Shown here: positions 13,708-24,602 of the stretch, piece by piece
Numbering within the stretch: position 1 is the stretch's first letter
Layout of the letters: the number at the start of each line of letters is the position of its first letter
Origin: Henckelia pumila
Taxonomy: Eukaryota > Streptophyta > Magnoliopsida > Lamiales > Gesneriaceae
Length of the DNA stretch: 64,000 nt
Assembly: GCF_033568475.1 (NCBI RefSeq)
Contig: NC_133120.1
Span: 89,050,151 to 89,114,150 of the forward strand
Direction of reading: 5' to 3'
Program-made: the position numbers and the translations under genes
The notes under the pieces: generated by a model
Database searches by the model: none
The model's input: only the letters and a program-made list of their open reading frames with translations
Told to the model about the DNA's origin: nothing

Positions 13708-13900
13708 GGCTCCGTTTGGATTTGGTAGATATTTTTTTAAAAAAACACTTTTTTAAGCTATAATTTTTTGCTTTTGAAAAAGCTCTTTGACTTAAAAAGG
13801 TGCTTATTTAAGCACTTTTTTGGTCAACCAAACACTATATTAAATGAAAAGCACTTAAAAAAATGTTTTTTTGGCCTAGCTTTTGAAACCAAACGGGGCC
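13708..13900. mobile_element. Tourist-like MITE with TTA target duplication
   Basis: The ends are GGCTCCGTTTGG and CCAAACGGGGCC, imperfect inverted repeats. TTA flanks both sides (13705-13707 and 13901-13903), the 3-bp duplication typical of PIF/Harbinger elements. The 193-bp interior is AT-rich and partly self-complementary, with no coding capacity. A similar element lies at 27666-27865. Confidence 0.75.
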
Positions 13901-14207
13901 TTAATACGTCTTTTTTCATAATTTTTTTTAAAAAAAATTTAGAAGAAAATCATGATATTTTTTTTGAAGAGAAGAAAGTCATGATATTATCATCTCACCA
14001 GTTTACAATTTTTAAGATGCACATAATAGTATATATATCTTGTTGTCTCGGATTCTATTATAAATGCACACGATGTATGAATGATAATAATTTGAGTGTA
14101 AATAATATTAACGCGGATTGTGAAGTATAATTTGAGTAAGCAAAACGTGATGATTCGTCTACGATTCATTTAAAAAATATAAACTTCATGTATCAAAACA
14201 GTTGTGA

Positions 14208-15430
14208 CACTACAAAAAAACACGGCATTTAGCGACTAAATTTTTAAAATTTAGCGACTAAATTTTTAAAATTTGTTCTTAAAATTAGCGACGTTTTATT
14301 AAAAACGTCGATATTAGCGACGGATTTTTTAAAAAAAGTCGCTAATTCAAAATTTTCATATTCAGTGACGAGTTTTGTACATTAGTCGCTGAATTTAGCG
14401 ACTAAAATTAGTCGTTAGTTGCTAAAAATGAAGCCGACGAATGAAATTATTGATGTTCGTCGCTATTTAGTACGGTCTTCAAACAAAATAGTTCGTTGTT
14501 AAAAGTTTACGTAATTCCATTAGCGACTACTACATAAAAACCGTCGCTAATAACGACATAGATAAATATTTGTCGTTAAAATTACAGACTAATTAATGAC
14601 CAAACATCGCTAGTAGCGACTACATGCTTTCTTTAGTCACTAATTGCGACGGTACACAAATATGTGTCGCTATTCGAGACACTTTTATATCGTCTCTAAT
14701 AGCCTCGATAATGTTTACTATCCTCGCAAATAGCGACAATCTATCTAAAATCGTCGCTAATTACGACTAAAAATTTATAAGTGTCGCTAATAACGACCCT
14801 TTAATAAGTAGTCGTGATTAGCAACATAAATTATTTTTTCGTCGCTGTTAGCGACAATTTAATTTAATATTGTCGCTAATAGAGACAGTTTAATTATAAA
14901 CTGTCGCTATTAGCGACGGTTTAAAAGAATGCCGTCGCTAATCTTGATATATTAATCCTTTTGAACCCTTAACGCCGCACACTTTCCCTTCTTCCATCTT
15001 TTGAGATTCTCTCCCTATCGCCGCACACTCAGTCGCGCGCCGATCGTTGCCCCACGCCGCCCAACACTAGACGCTAACCGTCGTTTTAGAAGAAGGTAGG
15101 AATATATATATACGTAAATATTGTATATATATATACAAATGTTTGTGATTATTGAAATATTTGGGTTTGAATTGTGTTTGTAGTGTGATTTTTTGGTTCC
15201 CTTCGGCCACCTGCCTCCTCCCGCCGTCCCCTACTCCGGCCACCGTCCTCTACAGTTTGTAGGTGATTTTTTGTGTATTGAAATGTGTTAATTTATAGTA
15301 TAATTTAAATATACAATTGCAAATAAAATGGGTTTATTTTGTAAAGTACAAATGTGTTTTTAGTTGATTTGTCGTCTCTGCCGCCGCCGTCTCCGCAGCC
15401 TCCGCCGCCGACACGCTTCAGGTAAGTGTG
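14208..15430 (+). mobile_element. 5' end of a CACTA (En/Spm) transposon, truncated
   Basis: The block begins CACTACAAAAAAAC, matching the CACTA terminus. From 14230 to 14945 it holds more than twenty copies of the words TAGCGAC or GTCGCTA in both orientations, as in the subterminal transposase-binding repeats of CACTA elements. After that comes a GC-richer stretch (about 14960-15420) with proline/alanine-like CCGCCG runs and possible splice sites, like the untranslated leader of such elements. No transposase coding or matching 3' terminus is seen. The truncated end meets the inverted duplication near 15448. Confidence 0.75.
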
Positions 15431-15447
15431 TGTATATGTGTATATAC

Positions 15448-17715
15448 CTATATATAAATACAGTTTTGATAGGAAAGGAAAAAATCCCTTGATAGTGCAT
15501 GCATTAAATTCTCTGTTTATATTAGACTTTGAAAAGTTGTGAACTTAGGTGAGTCATTTATTTAGTTGATCAGATCAGATTCAATTTAAGACGTGTCACA
15601 ATAAGAATTGGATCACTGCTATGAGCCAGATGAACATGATTTCGGAAGTTTTTAATGGTCTCTTTCCTGATTGACTTCATAAGAGATTTACTATATTTCT
15701 TCGATAATCAAACTCAAGCTTGATTTTCGTTCTTTGTTGGTTTACGTTCTTTGTTAAATTGAAGGTTTCTATAGAGAAACCAGCTGAAGTTTTTAATGGT
15801 CTCTTTCCTGATTGACTTCATAAGAGATTTACTGAAGGTTTCTATAGAGAAACCAGCTGAAATTATTTCTAAAGAATGTGAAAGCAAAAAAGCGGTATCT
15901 GTGCACAAGACCAAGCTTTTAACCGTTTTGCTTGATTGATGGAATTTTCTGAAGCTGAATTTTAATTATATTATATTTCTTTGCTAATGTTGTTTGTAGG
16001 TCATGTGAAACCAGTTTCAGAATTCGAAAATACATACTTTAGACAAGAAAAACCAAAAAAAAAAAACAATGAAATTAGAAGCCTGTTTCGAAAGCTATAA
16101 GCTTATATCAATGAAACTAGAAACCGACTTCTCCATTCGTGTGGTCTAAAATCATAGAATTTCGGTAAAGGAGAAAAAGTGAAGAAAAAAATAACTGACC
16201 TGTTTTTTCGTTGTGATCTCTGTGTGCTTCTCAATTTGTTGAGGAAGACCAATCGGTGAAGGCTGGCCTGCAGCGATTAAGTATAAACATAGGGTTACCG
16301 AAATTAAAACAAAAATTAGGGAGAAGATAGGGGGTTTCGATCGTAAGAGGAAAAATTGGGGGAAAACCAGCGCTATGTGCGAGACGATGGATTACTAGCG
16401 TATTATATTGGTAATTTGTTATTCGGTCCAGAACCCAAACATAAATTGGTTACTAGCGTATTTGCACACCCGTTGTGTGCAACGAAAAATTTAATTTTTT
16501 TATTAAAATTAATTTTGGAAATAAATCTAATAAATTTATGGAAAAAAATAAATGTTTCTTGGTTAAATATTATTCGTACGCTAGTAACCAATTTATGTTT
16601 GGGTTCTGTGGACCGAATAACAAATTACCAATATAATATCTACCGCGAATTGTTGGGCTTTTTCCGGGACTCAAGAGAAACTCCAAATCCCTAATCTCAT
16701 TATAAGCGCCAAATGCTCATCTCAAATTCACTCTTCTGACCTCGCCGTGAGTCCAAGAAATCTCTCGCACATAGTTTCTGGTAGAAAAGAGACCGAGAAG
16801 TCATCCGCCGTTGATTAATCCATCGTCTCGCACATAGCGCTGATTTTCCCCCAATTTTTCCTCTTACGATCGAAACCCTCTATCTTCTCCCTAATTTTTG
16901 TTTTAATTTCGGTAACCCTATGTTTATATTTAATCGTTGCAGGCCAACCTTCACCGATTGGTCTTCCTTAGAACAAAATTGAGAAGCCCACAGAGATCAC
17001 AACGAAGAAACAAGCAAGTTATTTTCTTCACCTTTTCTCCTTTACCGAAATTCTATGATTTTAGACCACACGAATGGAGAAGTCGGTTTCTAGTTTCATT
17101 GATATAGGCTTATAGCTTTCGAAACAGGCTTCTAGTTTTATTGCTTTTTTTTTGGCTTATGTATTTTCGAATTCTGAAACTGGTTTCACCATGACCTACA
17201 AACAACATTAGCAAAGAAATATAATATAATTAAAATTCTGCTTCAGAAAATTCCATCAATCAAGCAAAACAGAAACATATTTTCTTGCCCGAGAAAGCCC
17301 CTTCAACTTGAGTTTGCCTCGAGTGTCATCAAGTACTTGAACCTCATAGTCAGGATGTAAAAGGTTAAAAGCTTGGTCTTGTGCACAGATACCGTTTTCT
17401 TGCTTTCACATTCTTTAGAAAGAATTTCAGCTGGTTTCTCTATAGATCCCTTATCGAAGAAATATAGTGTGTCTTATCTCTCTTGAGTAAATCAGTTCAT
17501 CTGGCTCATAGCAGTGATCTAATTCATAAGAATTTTTGTGAGTGACAAGATAAAACAGAGAAAATTTGTAAATACGTCTTAAATTGGAATCTGATCTAAT
17601 CAACTAAATAAATGACTCACCTAAGTTCACAACTTTTTAAAGTCTAATATAAACTTCTGGATCTTAGTTAATGCATGCACTATCGAGGGATTTTTTCCTT
17701 TCCTATCAAAACTGT
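15448..17715. repeat. Large imperfect inverted repeat of the RPB8 leader region
   Basis: The outer left arm (15448-16395) is the reverse complement of the right arm (16817-17715), with long runs of identity. For example, the block at 16300-16395 matches 16817-16920 inverted, and the block at 15500-15620 matches 17500-17660 inverted. The right arm is the 5' leader and leader-intron region directly upstream of the RPB8 start codon, so the left arm is an inverted copy of it. The arms differ by indels: the left arm has an internal tandem duplication (15647-15861), and the right arm has about 95 extra bases near 17275-17370. Coding sequence of RPB8 is not included. A transcript through it could fold into a long double-stranded hairpin. 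Confidence 0.85.
16401..16638. mobile_element. Hairpin MITE-like element at the centre of the inverted repeat
   Basis: Arms 16401-16460 and 16577-16638 are nearly perfect inverted repeats of about 60 bp, ending in TATTATATTGG and its complement, with an AT-rich loop of about 116 bp. It lies between the two outer arms. It is probably a small foldback or MITE-type transposon. I could not define a target duplication, because the sequence outside the left arm is itself part of the larger duplication. Confidence 0.6.
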
Positions 17716-18013
17716 ATATCCTGTAGTAATTGCTTGTCATTTCTTTTGAATTGTCAGCTAAAGATTACGTAGCTGGCATAGTGATGCAGTATATACCGTT
17801 CATATTACTCATGTATGCATTTTTTTTAATGCGTGCACTATCGAGGGATTTTTTCCTTTCCTATCAAAACTGTATATCCTGTATATAACGTTTTTTTAAA
17901 ATATGTTACTCATGCCACTTACAGTTTCATCGCCACTGTGTTCTCCTCAAAATTTGAATTTTCCGATGATGTTCGTATTCGATATCCGTTACAGGTTGCA
18001 GATATAGTAGGCA
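16640..18013 (+). promoter_or_regulatory. Probable promoter and 5' leader of the RPB8 gene
   Basis: A TATA-like ATTATAAG occurs near 16691-16698, followed by pyrimidine-rich leader sequence that is the only part of this region (16640-16815) not copied in the inverted left arm. The leader seems to contain an intron, since the start codon at 18014 comes just after TTACAGGTTGCAG. Transcript start and intron ends are not fixed by the sequence alone. About 17680-17720 and 17830-17880 are near-identical direct copies of one segment. Confidence 0.4.
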
Positions 18014-19668
18014 ATGGCTGAGTTTTACTTAGACGAGATAATCAAGGTCCATAAAATGGATAATCAAGTTGTATATGACAAGGGTAATGAAAACCGTGCT
18101 TCACTTCCAATGGAATTGGCTCTCTCTTGCTCTCCTTCACTTTTAAGTTGATGGTGGTATTTTTTTTCAGTTAATTAATGAGACATTTACTGGGATAGAG
18201 ATCAGAACTTTGAGTTTTTGTCAAAAACTATGTTGGAACAAGAAAATCTTTGGGTTTAAGCTAATGGATTTGAATGATTTTTCAGTTTCGCGCATCATCG
18301 CAAGAAGTGAAGGTGAGGAGTTTTATATGGAGTTAGATGTGAACAAAGAACTGTATCCTATGCTCGCGGGTGAAAAATATCGAATGGTGATGGCTAGCAC
18401 TCTGCTGATGGATGGTTCTGCTGTTACAGATTACTTTCCTGAGGTACGCTTGCTTGATGTTCGCATTGTGTTGTTTGGAAAACTTGAGGAAATTGTATGT
18501 GTTCATATTTGTTCTGCAAAGATGATGGTATCTGACATTTTCTTGATTTGTGGACTTCTTTTGTATTTTGTCATCTGATTGATTAAAGCAATGTTTCTTG
18601 TTCATGATGGTAAATATGGTTGGTTTGTTGAACTGTATTGTGGAAATTTTCTAGTTGGCACATGTACATCAATGACTGATCATTCAGAGTTATTCAATTT
18701 TGTGTTCGAACATCTGGGCAGAAGAGTTTGTCATGAGGCTTGTGATTTATTTGGTGATCCTTTGTTGTGTTGCTATATAAATTTACGGAGTTGGGCTTTG
18801 AAGTGGTTCTTGTTACATTAGGCTTGGAATTTGTTTGGATTCATGCTAAAGGAACAAACAAGAAATACTCTTCTTTGAAAATTTGAGGCAACATAGTCAA
18901 GAGCAGTGTTATGGTTCAAGCCTCTTGCTTTTATTTATGGTCGGTCATATCTCCATTGCAGGGCAAACAAAAATCTCTTGCAGACAAATTTGAGTATGTG
19001 ATGCATGGGCTTCTGTATAAAATGTCAGAAGTTCAAGTAAAGGCTGATGATGGAAGCAATGATACTAAAGTGTATGTTGTACCACCTCTTTGTTCAAAAT
19101 AAGTGATTGTGTTGCTTGAGAATTTTTATTTTCCATTTGCCATATTAATCAATCAGCTGTTTAAGCGAGAGGTTAGAAAGTCAGTTAATTGCTTCATTTT
19201 TTAATTGAGTTGTCTTTGAATTGAAGGATTTTGACATAGATTCTTATCTTTCATTTTTGTTCCTGGTATAAAATTTTTCAAGTGCTTTTAATTTAACAGG
19301 AGTCATGAGTTTCATTTTCTTATTTTAAACAAGAAATTTATAGAAAAAAAATTTCTCAATGTACTTTCTGTATTCTTAACTTTAGCTTAAAAATTGAGTA
19401 TTTCTAATGAAAATAACCTAATCCTTCAACCCCAAGCATTTCATGAAACAAATCTTACATCAACACCCAACTGCGCTTTGCTATTTCTTTGGCGTTATGA
19501 TTTGTTCGGCTGTTGTCCGTTGAGCGATCAATCTGATCTTTAATTTGTTGTTATAGGGCTGTCTATGTTTCATTTGGAGGCCTTCAGTTGCTGCTGAGAG
19601 GTGATCCCCTGAAGATGCACAAGTTTAAAGTCGACCAGAAGATGTTTCTTCTGTTGCGAAAGATATGA
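18014..19668 (+). CDS. NRPB8: DNA-directed RNA polymerase subunit RPB8 (shared by Pol II, IV and V)
   Basis: Four coding exons fit: 18014-18083, 18286-18443, 18962-19071 and 19557-19668, all with GT-AG borders and matching phase, giving 149 residues; Arabidopsis NRPB8 proteins are about 145. Recognisable features are the LDVN block near residue 45, the YRMVMASTLLMDG segment, LADKFEYVMHGLLYK in exon 3, and the C-terminal YVSFGGLQLLLRGD and MFLLLRKI. RPB8 is a small OB-fold subunit of nuclear RNA polymerases; in plants it is shared by Pol II and the silencing polymerases IV and V. The start MAEFYLDEIIKVHKMD is short and diverged but in the right place. The 5' leader is embedded in the inverted repeat described separately. 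Confidence 0.9.
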
Positions 19669-20220
19669 TGCGTAACATAAGGTCTTTGTTTCGGGTCTAC
19701 ATTGTTTACATTAGTCTAGTCTTGCTATTCGGTTAACCGCATGAAAATGTTGGAACATAGTACAACGTGCCATTTCACTTGGTTCTACGCTTGTTTAGGC
19801 GATAATGAGGTACTTTAGGATGAGCTGGAAATTTTGCGAGGTCCATAATATATGTCAGCCGATGTATCTTGTGCGTAAGAGTCGGGATCAGTTGCTGTAC
19901 AATTAACGTAGTTTCCATCTACATTCTTCTTGTATCCTGGAAAAGATGGCAACTACTCATTTTTTTGCACTCATCATTTGGCAATGTAGTTGCGGGGTGG
20001 TGTGAGTTAGAGTCGATTCATTAGCTTGTCCGGTTGGCTCGATTAGTGCTCCAGTCAAGCTCGAACTTTATTGAGACAAGCTTCCCTCAGATGTAGGTTT
20101 TCAAAAGCTTGTGACAATATATTTAGGTGGTGTTTGGGAGAATTTCTCTGAAACATTTCTCAGTTTTTTCTTAACAAAACTTCACAAAATTTCAATATTT
20201 TGTTAAGAAAAAGTTGTGAG
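19669..20220. other. 3' flank of RPB8 and spacer
   Basis: Probably the RPB8 3' UTR at first; no other gene seen. A hairpin with arms of about 14 bp (TTTTCTTAACAAAA and its complement) lies at 20166-20216, directly before the MITE fragment at 20221. Confidence 0.4.
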
Positions 20221-20355
20221 CAATGTTTTCATAACCGGACCGGTGATTGAACTGATTTACTTTAAAAAAATGGTCCAACCGGTTCGACCGTTTTAACCGG
20301 ACGGTCGGACCGGAAAATCGTTTATATTAATCTTTACTATTTTTACTATATAATA
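20221..20355 (-). mobile_element. Fragment of a hAT-type MITE
   Basis: This stretch matches, in reverse orientation, the right end of the complete element at 24853-25178: the terminus CAATGTTTTCATAACCGG and the repeated ACCGG/CCGGT words follow in the same order. It fades into AT-rich sequence at about 20355, and the other terminus is absent, so it is a truncated copy. Confidence 0.65.
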
Positions 20356-21790
20356 ATGGCTAAACCCCTTAAATTAACTACTTAGTCCAAATTAATGTTC
20401 AGACTAAATTGTCTTCCATTAAAATTTTAATGGCATACTCCCAATTTGGAGTTCAAAGCCCACGTTAATCTTACTCTCAATCTCATCTCCCCACTTATTA
20501 TCTCAATCTTCTCTTTTAACCGACCATCAATCGAGTTTTTAAAAAAAAAACAAATTTCAGATTATTCTTATCCCTAAAATAGTGGGAGATCAGTTAATTT
20601 GTTCTCTCAACGTTACCCCACTACACACATTTTCTGTTTCTCTTCGTCGACGTCGTGGAGTTCGTTTTTTCTATTTCCATTTTCTCTTCTGTTCAAATTA
20701 TTCTTCTTATCACTTTATTTTTTTTTACTAACAATTTGTGTTGAAATCTCATGGTTGACTAAGGATACCAGAAATTCATGATTGAATTCTATTCAGATGT
20801 TCACAACTTCTTTCGAATTTTCATGATTGGTTAGAATAACGTCCTGGATTGTTAATTTTTTTAAAAGTGCATATATGATTTTGCCTCATAATTGGCCAAT
20901 CTTGATGTATCACGAATCAAAATATACATGAGTCTAGTCGATAAACAATGATTTCTAAAAATCTATTTTCGAAACAAACGTCAATTTTTCAATTGTTTAA
21001 AAATGTGTTTGCTGAGCTAAAAACTCTACAAAGCAATTTTTTGAGTTATTTTAGAACTCACAAGTTCTTCAACCATTTGTTCAGGACAAATTGGTTAAAT
21101 AACTTTTAATTATAATCAACAACAAGAAGTTATTTTTAAAATAGCGAGTTTCTTATTAGACCGTCTATAACAAATATTTATATGTGATATGCGTCAGCTC
21201 ATATTTACAAAAAATAATAATATTTTTAACATACAAAATAATATATTTTTTCACGTGTGAGTGTGTGACCCAAATAAAAAATCATTTTTATAAAATTAAT
21301 TCGTGAAACCGTCTTACGTAACGGTTTTTTTTTTATTTAAAAAAATTGAGATGACTCTAACTATTTAAAAAATATCTCATTTCAACATTTTATTTATCCA
21401 AAATAGTCTTGTATATTTTTACAAATGTCCACCACATCTTATACCTATTAAATATGGAATATTAAAAAAATTCCAAAAAACCTGAATTTTCTAAATTAAA
21501 ATATGAAATATTTTTAATGTCTTTATAATATAGATTTCAATAAAGTTATAATACTATTTTAAATATCATTCATAGTATTATACCATTATTTTGTAATTTT
21601 AACAATAAAAAATTTGATAATAACAAATACATCATCATCTTCAATTTATTTAAATCAAGTTTATCAGAGTATTTTACCAACTTATTCTTAAAATAAATTT
21701 TACCAACTTATAAAATCTTAAATCAATTTATAAACAAGCTCATAAACTGTTTTAATAATTATAATTGAACATTGTTTGTGTCTTAGTTTG
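20356..21790. other. AT-rich spacer with one short repeat
   Basis: No gene recognised. 21172-21325 resembles a degenerate copy of a short repeat carrying GAGACGGTCTCAC-like ends (here ending GTGAAACCGTCTTACG); related pieces occur near 27283 and 39408. The family identity is uncertain. Confidence 0.35.
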
Positions 21791-21913
21791 TGTTCCACAT
21801 CGGTTGACTAAATAATTTGGGAACTTTTTATATAGACAAGGGCAAACCTCTCCTCTTGAGCTAGGTTTTGAGGTGAGTTAGTTTCAAATCAATTTTAACA
21901 TGGTATCAAAGCC
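21791..21913 (+). mobile_element. TRIM-like LTR with primer-binding site
   Basis: A 110-bp block starts TGTTCCACATCGG, ends AACA at 21900, and is directly followed by TGGTATCAAAGCC, one base different from the usual primer-binding site for initiator tRNA. The short LTR and the CCACATCGG opening are typical of terminal-repeat retrotransposons in miniature. No second LTR is found downstream, so the copy is truncated. Confidence 0.6.
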
Positions 21914-23022
21914 CTGAATACATATTTTCTTTTACAAAATTCCACAAATTGTGATTGTTCTGTTTTAAAACCTGAATACATCTTCTCAAAAAAAAAAAAA
22001 AAAAACCCCGAATACACAGTGATATATTAAATTAAGATATTAAGAAACATACTTACAAAATTATTTTCAGTCACTAACGTGTAGACACTTGCGATTTACG
22101 AATAAGGCGGTATATATATTTCTAAAAACACGCGGAAACAAGAAAGAAAATTATTTTGCTTTCCCTTTTAGGTCGGTCAATTAAAAATATCATATTTTCA
22201 ATTTTATGTAAAAAAAAAATTTAATCGTGTATCTCTCTCATGTGTGTTTGTCCTGGACCCGATCTCAGTAATAATTAGGGGAAATATTTTTTTATCTAAC
22301 TTTGGTCGATCATTTTTTTTTTAAATGCCTTCGCTGGTGTATTCAGGTTTATTTTTTTCAAATATCTCGAACGAATTTGGTTTAACAATCCACCAACTAT
22401 TTCTCCAAGGCAAAGGCCTACCTGCAACCAAAAAACAAAAACAAAATCAAAATTTATCAAATCAAAAAATAACACTAATCAACGAGAAAAAATAATAAAT
22501 AATTCAAAATTTGATAATATTTCTTGTGTCTCTTATAGACGAAGATATTCCTAATTCCTTACACCATAAAAGATGGGAGTATCCGAACTCAAAAAAAGAT
22601 GGCGAATATCTGCCCAGGTTAATTACAAAAAATGAACCGACTAAACAAAGAACAAAACAAAACCAAAACCAGAAAAAGACGGGCTAAGCATCACTACTAC
22701 ACGTGAACACCACACCATAACGGCGTGTCACGTATACGACGCCGCCGTCTCCAGGCCGCGTCACGTGAAATCCACGCGATCGTTTACGGCGCGCGTAACG
22801 CCAAAAACAGCAATCAACTCAATTTGCCGCAGCTCATGTTTGAGTAGGAACCCGGAGTTTTGCCGTTAATAACAAAAGCAAATTTCAAACTCAGAATTCA
22901 AAGAATAAAATCAATTCCTCGCAGCAATTCGGTATCAACATCACGCAGGGTTATTTAACACGAATATTAGCTATGGGTAGCTTGGAAGTATTTTCATTGT
23001 ATCTCGTGATCTTTTTCTCGGA
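21914..23022. other. Spacer downstream of the PB1 gene
   Basis: AT-rich, then GC-richer from 22680 to 22860. No gene recognised. The last few hundred bases before 23023 are probably the 3' UTR of the minus-strand PB1 gene. A poly(A) run lies near 21988-22003. Confidence 0.35.
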
Positions 23023-23758
23023 CTATCCTTTATAATAGTTACGCGAATTAGAGTAATTCCGGTGAGGTATATTTGGCACGTTCCTTGGATTCCACCCTTC
23101 GTGTCGCCGAAGATGCCCGGTGGGAATACGATATCCAACCGCCGGTGAGCAACGCTGGTGGATCGCCTGATCTGAGCAGCACCGGTGAACCGCCACATGC
23201 GGTGCTGTTTTGCAGTGCCTGACGGCGGGGGAGCTGGTTTTTCTACGAGGTTCCGGAGCCGAGGGAAAATCAAAACAAGAAATAGGTGACGACGGAGGAG
23301 AGACTTTCTTCGCTGCTTTGATAGGGAAAAGTACGGCTCTGATTTTCATTCCCGGCGAAGCTTTATCATACTCCTCAATCACATTCCTCAGATCCTCGTC
23401 GGATTTAACTGAAATCAGTATGTCCAAATCTTCACTCGGTAACTTGCACGTCAGATTCATCGAGGATCCACACGATTCACCAAATTTCACCATCAAATCT
23501 GTTCAGGAAAAGAATTCAATAAGTAATCAACAATCTTCTTCTTCCTCAAAAATAACGTAAGATAATCATGAGGGGGAAAACCGCGTAAAGCAAAAAAAAA
23601 AAAAAATTACCTAAAAAAGTAACCGGACGATCAACGGAAAGGACTCTAGTGAAACCGCCGACGTAACGGAGAACGCCGTCGGAAGGCCGAGGGGTAATTT
23701 TGCCGCCGTAACTGTATAGAAACTTGATTTTCTCCGTACTGTCAACGCCTGAATTCAT
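23023..23758 (-). CDS. Small PB1-domain protein
   Basis: Two exons, 23758-23611 and 23498-23023, join in phase to give 207 residues. A PB1 domain covers about residues 9-100: it opens with KIKFLYSYGGKI (the conserved basic lysine), continues with VGGFTRVLSVDR, and has the acidic OPCA-type segment PSEDLDILISVKSDEDL. PB1 domains pair with one another through these basic and acidic faces. The rest is rich in Ser, Pro, Arg and His with no known domain. Plant genes of this plan encode short PB1-only proteins of unknown function. Both intron borders are GT-AG. The protein could act as a scaffold or adaptor, but no partner can be named. Confidence 0.85.
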
Positions 23759-23762
23759 GGTG

Positions 23763-23782
23763 GAGAGAGAGAGAGAGAGAGA
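23763..23782. repeat. GA/CT microsatellite in the PB1 5' leader
   Basis: A run of ten GA units lies five bases above the PB1-gene start codon, so it reads (CT)n in the mRNA leader. CT-rich leaders are common in plant genes. Confidence 0.9.
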
Positions 23783-24039
23783 AGGCGAGGGCAGTAGCGG
23801 TAGTGGCGGCAGCTTGAAGAAAATTATTGAGAGAATCAATGGGTTATTTATAGTCCTACGGAGGGAGGAAATTTCAAAATTAACAAGAATTCAACGCGGA
23901 AAAGTAAGTGTGTGATTTGGGGACTAGTCTAATTAAATATTCGAATATTCGGTGTTGGGAGATTGACTCTTTGATTATACGAATAGATCAACAATTTGCT
24001 GTCTAAAATGAATCTAATTATAATAACGGTCATTTATAA

Positions 24040-24602
24040 TTCAGTCCCCATATCTAAACTTAAATTGGTAATCAGTTCTTATCAGAAAAAAATTTTGTTT
24101 AAATTTCCTGGGTCCACATATTTTGTTTCGGATGAAATTTGTTACAAAACATGAAAAATATGGTACAAATACATGATATTTGAGTATCAAATGTGTTAGA
24201 TCTAGTATAAATATATGATTTTCGAGTACTAAAAAATATTGATATTAATAACACATTTATCTTATTTGGATGAAAATCGATACAAAACATTGAAAATATG
24301 GTACGCGTATGTGATTTTTGAGTACCCAATGTGTTAGATCTGATACAAATATATGATTTTTGTGTACTCAAACACATGTTGCAAGTTCACATTAATAAAG
24401 ATGTTTAGATTTTATACTCAAAATTGTATTTTTTTGTACTCGATCTTGAACAATTAGTGCTCAAATATCTTGTATTTGTACCATATTTTCAATGTTTTGT
24501 ACTTAATTTTATTCGAGAAAAATAATGTGAGCCCAGGGAGTGCAAACAATTTTTTTTGACAATGGACTGATTCTAAATTTGCTTTTGGATTTAGGGACTG
24601 AA
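24040..24602. mobile_element. Foldback MITE with long terminal inverted repeats
   Basis: The left part (24041 TCAGTCCCC onward, through CCTGGGTCCACAT at about 24109) matches the complement of the right part (GTGAGCCCAGGG at about 24527 through GGGACTGA at 24594-24601). The arms pair over roughly 150-190 bp with mismatches. Inside, two direct copies of about 100 bp occur at 24131-24230 and 24273-24370. No protein is encoded. Long arms suggest a Mutator-type or foldback MITE; no clear target duplication was found. Confidence 0.6.

Noticed and set aside
13768-14130. 120-codon open frame in AT-rich DNA
   Set aside because: It is mostly Phe, Lys and Ile from T/A runs and overlaps the MITE ends, so it is not a gene.
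14230-14945. Possible CRISPR-like or satellite array of GTCGCTA words
   Set aside because: The words occur in both orientations with irregular spacing next to a CACTA terminus, which fits subterminal transposon repeats. CRISPR arrays are not expected in plant nuclear DNA.
18210-18578. Upstream ATG at 18210 as an alternative start for RPB8
   Set aside because: That part of the frame is intron sequence; the spliced start at 18014 gives a full-length RPB8.
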